Of a DNA stretch of 19,425 nucleotides, positions 16,507-19,425 are shown piece after piece (position 1 is the first letter of the stretch; every line of letters begins with the position of its first letter). This DNA comes from Lachnospiraceae bacterium UBA1759 (GTDB lineage: Bacteria; Bacillota; Clostridia; Lachnospirales; Lachnospiraceae), in assembly GCA_002315555.1 (NCBI GenBank), contig DCHF01000047.1:1-19425 (forward strand). The letters are read 5' to 3'. The position numbers were made by a program, and so were the translations under genes. Below the pieces are notes generated by a model. That model did no database searches, was not told the DNA's origin, and worked only from the letters and a program-made list of their open reading frames with translations.

Positions 16507-16514
16507 ACCAGGAG
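16480..16514 (-). terminator. Intrinsic terminator of the HNH / Met-Asp-rich gene unit
   Basis: On the minus strand CTCCTGG (16514-16508) and CCAGGAG (16492-16486) form a 7-bp GC-rich stem, with partial pairing inside the 15-nt loop, followed by a run of Ts (A-run at about 16480-16485 on the plus strand). It lies 23 bp after the stop of the 67-residue protein gene. Confidence 0.75.
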
Positions 16515-16536
16515 CCATGGAATTATTCTGTTTTAC

Positions 16537-16740
16537 TTATTCTTCGTCATCATCGAATGGATTTCTGCGAGAGTCATCCTCCGGCCATCCTGAGATCAAC
16601 TCCAGGTCACCGGTATCCATATTCATGACCATATTATCACCCATACGCATAAGCATATCTCCATCGGATGACATTCCCATAGAATCGGATGTGGCAAAGC
16701 CCATGTCACCCGAATCATAATTGAAAAACCACTTACTCAT
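16537..16740 (-). CDS. Small Met/Asp-rich repeat protein of unknown function
   Basis: A 67-residue acidic protein with no recognised domain. Residues about 8-50 are built of short imperfect repeats around Ser-Asp/Asn-Gly/Asp-Met: SGDMGF, SDSMGM, SSDGDM, MRMGDNM, MNMDTGD. This gives about nine methionines in a beta-prone stretch; the tail is very acidic (NPFDDDEE). The start ATG has GGAGG at 6 nt. A longer frame reaching 17001 overlaps the HNH gene and lacks a ribosome site, so it was not used. It starts 13 bp after the HNH stop, indicating co-translation. I recall similar small proteins beside HNH genes in Clostridia, which would need a search to confirm. A beta-solenoid-like or metal-binding role is only speculation. 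Confidence 0.7.
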   Translation of the reverse strand: MSKWFFNYDSGDMGFATSDSMGMSSDGDMLMRMGDNMVMNMDTGDLELISGWPEDDSRRNPFDDDEE

Positions 16741-16753
16741 CGATATCCTCCAA

Positions 16754-17095
16754 TCACTGTAACTGAACAATTTGATACTCGAATGTTTCCGGTTTTCGCT
16801 GCACTTGATAAAGGCAGTCATCGATCCAAAAGGTGATCTTATCCTCAGCCTCATCATTCGTAATGATGTTAGTGCAGAGCAGATTGCTTTTCTCATCGGA
16901 CCCGCCATTTGCGACAGGCATAATGTGATGAATGTTCCATCCACAATACAGTTCTGCTTCACCACGGCAAACATAATACTCACGATCACCGAAGGCTTCA
17001 CGATACATTAAGTTCCCGTGAAAGTCGGCAGCATACTGAGCATCGCCGTACCGTTCTTCCCACAAGCGGAGAGCATTCTTCTTGTTGATTTTCAT
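16754..17095 (-). CDS. Small HNH endonuclease
   Basis: A 113-residue protein whose centre is a compact HNH (beta-beta-alpha-metal) fold: YCGWNIHHIMPVANGG (50-65) carries H56/H57, and NLLCTNIITND (71-81) supplies the conserved Asn and downstream residues. C43 and C51 on one side and C74 on the other could help bind a structural metal, but the classic paired CxxC is not complete. It has no RuvC-like, intron-maturase or DNA-recognition domain. GGAGG lies 7 nt before the ATG (17103-17107 on the plus strand). A terminator and a structured non-coding region lie directly upstream, so expression may depend on read-through. Its partner gene (67 residues) follows after 13 bp. Confidence 0.85.
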   Translation of the reverse strand: MKINKKNALRLWEERYGDAQYAADFHGNLMYREAFGDREYYVCRGEAELYCGWNIHHIMPVANGGSDEKSNLLCTNIITNDEAEDKITFWIDDCLYQVQRKPETFEYQIVQLQ

Positions 17096-17110
17096 ATCCT
17101 CACCTCCATC

Positions 17111-17170
17111 TGACTTGATAATAAAAAAAGACCTGCACCACCGATGTGTGCAAGTCTTGCTATCAAGTCA
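17111..17170. repeat. Nested perfect inverted repeats in HNH leader
   Basis: TGACTTGATA (17111-17120) and TATCAAGTCA (17161-17170) form a perfect 10-bp outer repeat. It encloses the 10-bp terminator stem 17129-17138/17148-17157 and its T-run. The outer right arm in the minus-strand transcript lies beyond the termination point, so it can pair only if transcription reads through. Confidence 0.7.
17123..17157 (-). terminator. Intrinsic terminator / attenuator upstream of HNH gene
   Basis: On the minus strand AGACTTGCAC (17157-17148) pairs with GTGCAGGTCT (17138-17129; one G-U pair) around a 9-nt loop, followed by seven Ts. It lies about 28 bp before the HNH start codon and its ribosome site is downstream, so it is either the 3' end of a separate RNA or an attenuator in the HNH leader. 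Confidence 0.8.
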
Positions 17171-17457
17171 AATAACGTCGCTTTACACACATCACTAATA
17201 AATGGGCATAACTATCCCATTCATTAAGTATGGTGTAAAGCATTGATACAGCATCCGGGCCCACCACAAAAGGGATTACATCTCCCGAAGCCTATCCGTG
17301 GGTTCTCAGTATCGTAACGAGAATTTTGATCGGTACTGATAGTATCAACTGATTTACTGTTTTAGGTTGCTAATCATCATCGCAGCATCTAGGTTGTCAT
17401 CTCGGGCTTATCTCGTCGAACCCTCAAACAAGCTTGCTTGCTAATATCGATCCTAGC
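17123..17457 (-). ncRNA. Candidate structured non-coding RNA (~335 nt), family unknown
   Basis: No plausible coding frame covers 17108-17482. On the minus strand there is a promoter at its start (17464-17492) and an intrinsic terminator at its end. Between them are several hairpins: GGGCT/AACCC (17404-17408/17419-17423), TTGAT/ATCAA (17326-17330/17344-17348), TTCTC-GT/AC-GAGAA (17303-17323), CCCAC/GTGGG (17260-17264/17298-17302), and a long arm with CTTTACAC/GTGTAAAG (17181-17188/17233-17240) topped by TAAT-A-AATGGG/CCCATT-C-ATTA (17196-17206/17216-17226). It does not match tRNA, rRNA or a CRISPR array, and I see no convincing group I or II intron core. It might be a long HNH-gene leader, a regulatory RNA or a nuclease-associated RNA. 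Confidence 0.5.
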
Positions 17458-17463
17458 GGCTTC

Positions 17464-17492
17464 ACTATACCATATTTATTTCTTAATTTCCA
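17464..17492 (-). promoter_or_regulatory. Promoter for the candidate RNA / HNH unit
   Basis: Read on the minus strand: TGGAAA (17492-17487), 17 bp, then an extended -10, TGGTATAGT, whose hexamer TATAGT (17469-17464) matches five of six bases. It overlaps the last codons of the TnpW-like gene. Confidence 0.55.
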
Positions 17493-17671
17493 CTACCCAC
17501 GGAAATATTGCCGGTCCGAACCTCGCCCCGGATCATGCGTTTGACCTTGTCATCGACCGATTCCTTGGCTTTTGTATTGAAATACATGCCGACTATTACG
17601 GTCGTGGTGCCATCCTTCACCACAAATGCAGGGACCTCAAGCTGCTCTGCAATCTTGTAAGCTTCATCCAT
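17483..17671 (-). CDS. TnpW-like small protein
   Basis: A 62-residue protein. The pattern FVVKDGTTTVIVGMYF followed by KESVDDKVKRMIRGE resembles the TnpW family of small transposon-encoded proteins, which have a G-x-T-T-Y-x-V-x-x-x-F strand pair and an E-T-x-x-D-K-I-x-R-L-I helix. Their function is not established; they occur on conjugative transposons and related elements. The start ATG at 17671 has AAGGAG 6 nt upstream. The same frame stays open to 17971 but that upstream part has no ribosome site and overlaps the VapE stop, so it was not used. A 7-bp hairpin (17689-17695/17700-17706) sits just upstream of the ribosome site. The family match is from pattern memory. Confidence 0.6.
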   Translation of the reverse strand: MDEAYKIAEQLEVPAFVVKDGTTTVIVGMYFNTKAKESVDDKVKRMIRGEVRTGNISVGSGN

Positions 17672-17743
17672 TTCGTTCTCCTTTCTGCCTGTGCCTGGCG
17701 GCACAGAGGCCCGACAGGGACGGAATGTAGAAGGCTTCGCCCT

Positions 17744-17946
17744 GTAAACGAAAAACGTAAACGGAGCCGAAAACATTCTACAAATATCCTTCTCACCATC
17801 GGTTTTTACCCTTATCTCAAAATTTTCTTTTTCTCTGTTTACATCGTTTACAAAGAAGAAAAGCAGCAGAAAAGCCTGCAAACACAGGCGATTCCACTGC
17901 AAACGAGAGTGTAAACCAGCGTAAACAAGATGCCGTTTCTGTTTAC
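17744..17946. repeat. Cluster of GTTTAC/GTAAAC hexamers
   Basis: Seven copies of GTAAAC or its complement GTTTAC lie within 203 bp, starting at 17744, 17757, 17837, 17846, 17911, 17921 and 17941. Six of them form three same-orientation pairs with 13, 9 and 10 bp periods. The interval lies between the VapE-type gene and the TnpW-like gene. They could be binding sites (iteron-like) or the trace of degenerate repeated coding text. Confidence 0.5.
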
Positions 17947-19310
17947 TAAAACGGCAGTTCCATCTGTTCATTGATCAATGTGAAGCCTTCCATCGGATCG
18001 TCCGGCACCCGTGGATCCGGCTCAGGTTCGTTTACATGATCTGACCGATGCCAGGCACGCTGCGTACCATAGCCCCCACCAAAACGATGAGAGGAAGGTC
18101 CCGGCAGCCAACCGTCAATGGTATTGTTCATCACATCATTGATCTCATTGATGCTCTTACGATCAGGGTCTCCGAGCATACCTAATGCCTTGTTGTAGAT
18201 CATCTTAGTACAGACATAATCCTCGTCAAAGCCATCGAGCCAGGACTGGATCACGCCGGTCAGCGTATCCTCCGCCATGAAGTCCATTCGATGCATATCC
18301 ATCTTGTGGGCCAGTTCCGGCTGGAGTTTCAACGACCAGTTTCCTGATTTGTACTGAACCATGATCTCTGCCCAAAGCTGATCGATATACCTTCGGGACT
18401 CAGCCTCATCCGCCAGGATGTGGACTTCGGCCTGGTCCATATCGACCTGGACAGGGAAGAAGCGGCGGTTTCCGGTTCGGTCCAGTGGAAGGAATCTCTT
18501 CTTATTGGATGTTCCGACAAACACGCACTGCCTTTTCCTGTCCTTCGGATACTTGGCATAGGGAGTCTTATAGGTTTCCTTCTGCCTGGACAGGAAGGCC
18601 TTGATCTCTTCGACACTTTTGGCACTCGCTGTACCGAGCATCTCTGCCATCTCTATGATCCAGTGCCCGACCATCTTGCGGTACACCATCTCATCGTCCA
18701 TCTTTTTCAGATCATCAGAGAACCACTCATCCTTGATCGCCAGGAACCGAAAGAAGGAACTCTTACCGGCACCCTGGTCGCCGACAAGGCAGAGCATGAT
18801 TTCAAATTTGCATCCAGGATTGAACACGCGATGCACCGCACCGAGCATGAACAGCTTCAGACTTTCATAGGTCAGGTCACTGGTATCAACCCCAAGAAAA
18901 TGATGGAGGCAATACCTGACTCGTTCCTGTCCATCCCACTCAAGAGCATTCAGATAATCGCAGATCGGATGATAATGATGATTGGCAACCACAATATCCA
19001 AAGCGTGCTGAACATTCTTTTCGGAGGTCAGTCCGTAGAACTTCTCCAGGTAAAGAAGCAGATAGCTCATGTCGGTATCTGAAAAGCCGGTCCCTTCACG
19101 ATACCATCCAAGATCCTTTACGATGTCGGGCCGTTCCGTCAGAACATTCCAACAGAAAGCGCCAGAGAGAAGCGGATCCTTCTCCATAGCGGTCACACAG
19201 TTTTCAACGGTCTGCCTGGTGAAGCCCTTTTCGGTTTTCTCCATTGACTCGCTGATCTCTTCGATCTGCCGGAGCATTTCTTCCGGCAAATTCTCCCAAT
19301 CGATACTCAA
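17946..19310 (-). CDS. VapE-type primase-helicase ATPase (virulence-associated E family)
   Basis: About 454 residues (457 if begun at the earlier TTG). It is the superfamily 3-like ATPase of phage and island replication proteins: Walker A GDQGAGKSS (180-188 in the 457 numbering), a Walker-B-like strand HWIIEMAEM (219-227), the SRQKETYKTPYAK motif (244-256), sensor GTSNKKRFL (269-277) and Arg-rich RTGNRRFFPV (281-290). It probably unwinds or primes DNA at the element's origin. The C-terminal ~60 residues are a variable tail ending in MELPF. GGAGG directly abuts TTG 19319, whereas TTG 19310 is 9 nt away, so 19310 is preferred; the first ATG is codon 15. The upstream gene overlaps it. This is the best evidence that the right end is a prophage or integrative island. 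Confidence 0.88.
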   Translation of the reverse strand: MSIDWENLPEEMLRQIEEISESMEKTEKGFTRQTVENCVTAMEKDPLLSGAFCWNVLTERPDIVKDLGWYREGTGFSDTDMSYLLLYLEKFYGLTSEKNVQHALDIVVANHHYHPICDYLNALEWDGQERVRYCLHHFLGVDTSDLTYESLKLFMLGAVHRVFNPGCKFEIMLCLVGDQGAGKSSFFRFLAIKDEWFSDDLKKMDDEMVYRKMVGHWIIEMAEMLGTASAKSVEEIKAFLSRQKETYKTPYAKYPKDRKRQCVFVGTSNKKRFLPLDRTGNRRFFPVQVDMDQAEVHILADEAESRRYIDQLWAEIMVQYKSGNWSLKLQPELAHKMDMHRMDFMAEDTLTGVIQSWLDGFDEDYVCTKMIYNKALGMLGDPDRKSINEINDVMNNTIDGWLPGPSSHRFGGGYGTQRAWHRSDHVNEPEPDPRVPDDPMEGFTLINEQMELPF

Positions 19311-19425
19311 TTTTTTCAACCTCCTTTCCGCAGCTGTTTCTCATTTCTTCAAACTGATCCTTGCTGCACAGCATCAGTTCATCCAGCAGATAGTCGATAT
19401 AGTCCTTCTTATCGAGGGCCTCGCA
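19204..19425 (-). CDS. Partial unidentified phage/island protein (C-terminal part)
   Basis: On the minus strand one frame is open from the window edge to TGA at 19204-19206. Its first ~35 codons read like a charged helical protein (for example KKDYIDYLLDELMLCSKDQF). It overlaps the start of the VapE-type gene by about 105 bp in another frame, and contains that gene's GGAGG. The 5' end lies outside the window. No family was recognised. The overlapping tail could be out of its natural frame if a frameshift is present. Confidence 0.45.
   Translation of the reverse strand, partial: CEALDKKDYIDYLLDELMLCSKDQFEEMRNSCGKEVEKIEYRLGEFAGRNAPADRRDQRVNGENRKGLHQADR

Noticed and set aside
16741..17001. N-terminal extension of the 67-residue protein to 154 residues
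   Set aside because: The extra part overlaps the HNH gene out of frame and has no ribosome site, while the internal ATG at 16740 has GGAGG at 6 nt.
16754..17457. IscB/HEARO (OMEGA) system
   Set aside because: RNA next to an HNH gene is suggestive, but the protein is only 113 residues with no RuvC, bridge helix or PLMP motif, so the assignment is not supported.
17108..17482. CRISPR array, tRNA, group I or group II intron in the non-coding stretch
   Set aside because: No regular direct repeats with spacers, no complete cloverleaf despite a GGTTCGA-like string, and no convincing intron core or domain 5 hairpin was found by eye. A covariance-model search would be decisive.
17672..17971. N-terminal extension of the TnpW-like protein to 162 residues
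   Set aside because: No ribosome site, overlap with the VapE stop, and the ATG at 17671 has AAGGAG at 6 nt and matches the small-protein family length.

Overview
The window reads as a chromosomal segment of an anaerobic, moderately GC-rich Firmicute, most likely a Clostridia/Lachnospiraceae-type gut or rumen bacterium. The reasons are strong AGGAGG-type ribosome sites, frequent GTG/TTG starts, a set of intracellular glycosidases (GH43, GH78, GH29 types) without signal peptides, an anaerobic siroheme-type sulfite reductase module, and a clostridial-type prophage or island segment at the right end. The taxon is inferred from gene content only.

Layout. (1) 1-1838: an APH-fold phosphotransferase, a small P-loop kinase with a problematic start codon, and a short membrane-protein fragment that looks like the C-terminal remnant of a polyprenol/diacylglycerol kinase. 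(2) 1944-3365, minus strand: a GH43 glycosidase, divergent from a membrane-anchored class-3-lipase-like protein (3619-4554), which converges on a MATE exporter across a shared bidirectional terminator. (3) 4625-8115, minus strand: a LysR regulator, a Gfo/Idh/MocA oxidoreductase and the MATE exporter in one apparent operon. (4) 8307-10874, plus strand, divergent from the LysR gene: an 855-residue fusion of CoA-disulfide reductase, rhodanese, sulfite/nitrite reductase and 2[4Fe-4S] ferredoxin modules, closed by a strong terminator. An AT-rich dyad sits about 63 bp upstream of its predicted transcription start, where LysR regulators usually bind. (5) 11157-16216: GH78-type alpha-L-rhamnosidase, Eis-like GNAT acetyltransferase and GH29 alpha-L-fucosidase.

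(6) 16252-19425: a compositionally different, mobile-looking segment read leftward. From right to left it holds a partial phage-type gene, a VapE-type primase/helicase ATPase, a TnpW-like small protein, a ~335-nt non-coding stretch with its own promoter, many hairpins and an intrinsic terminator, a 113-residue HNH nuclease, and a 67-residue Met/Asp-rich repeat protein followed by a terminator.

Two parts deserve attention as possible undescribed systems. One is the four-module sulfur fusion enzyme with its divergent LysR regulator. The other is the structured-RNA / HNH / Met-Asp-rich protein unit. The glycosidases (GH43, GH78, GH29) appear to finish the breakdown of imported xylose-, arabinose-, rhamnose- and fucose-containing oligosaccharides inside the cell; the substrates are inferred from family.
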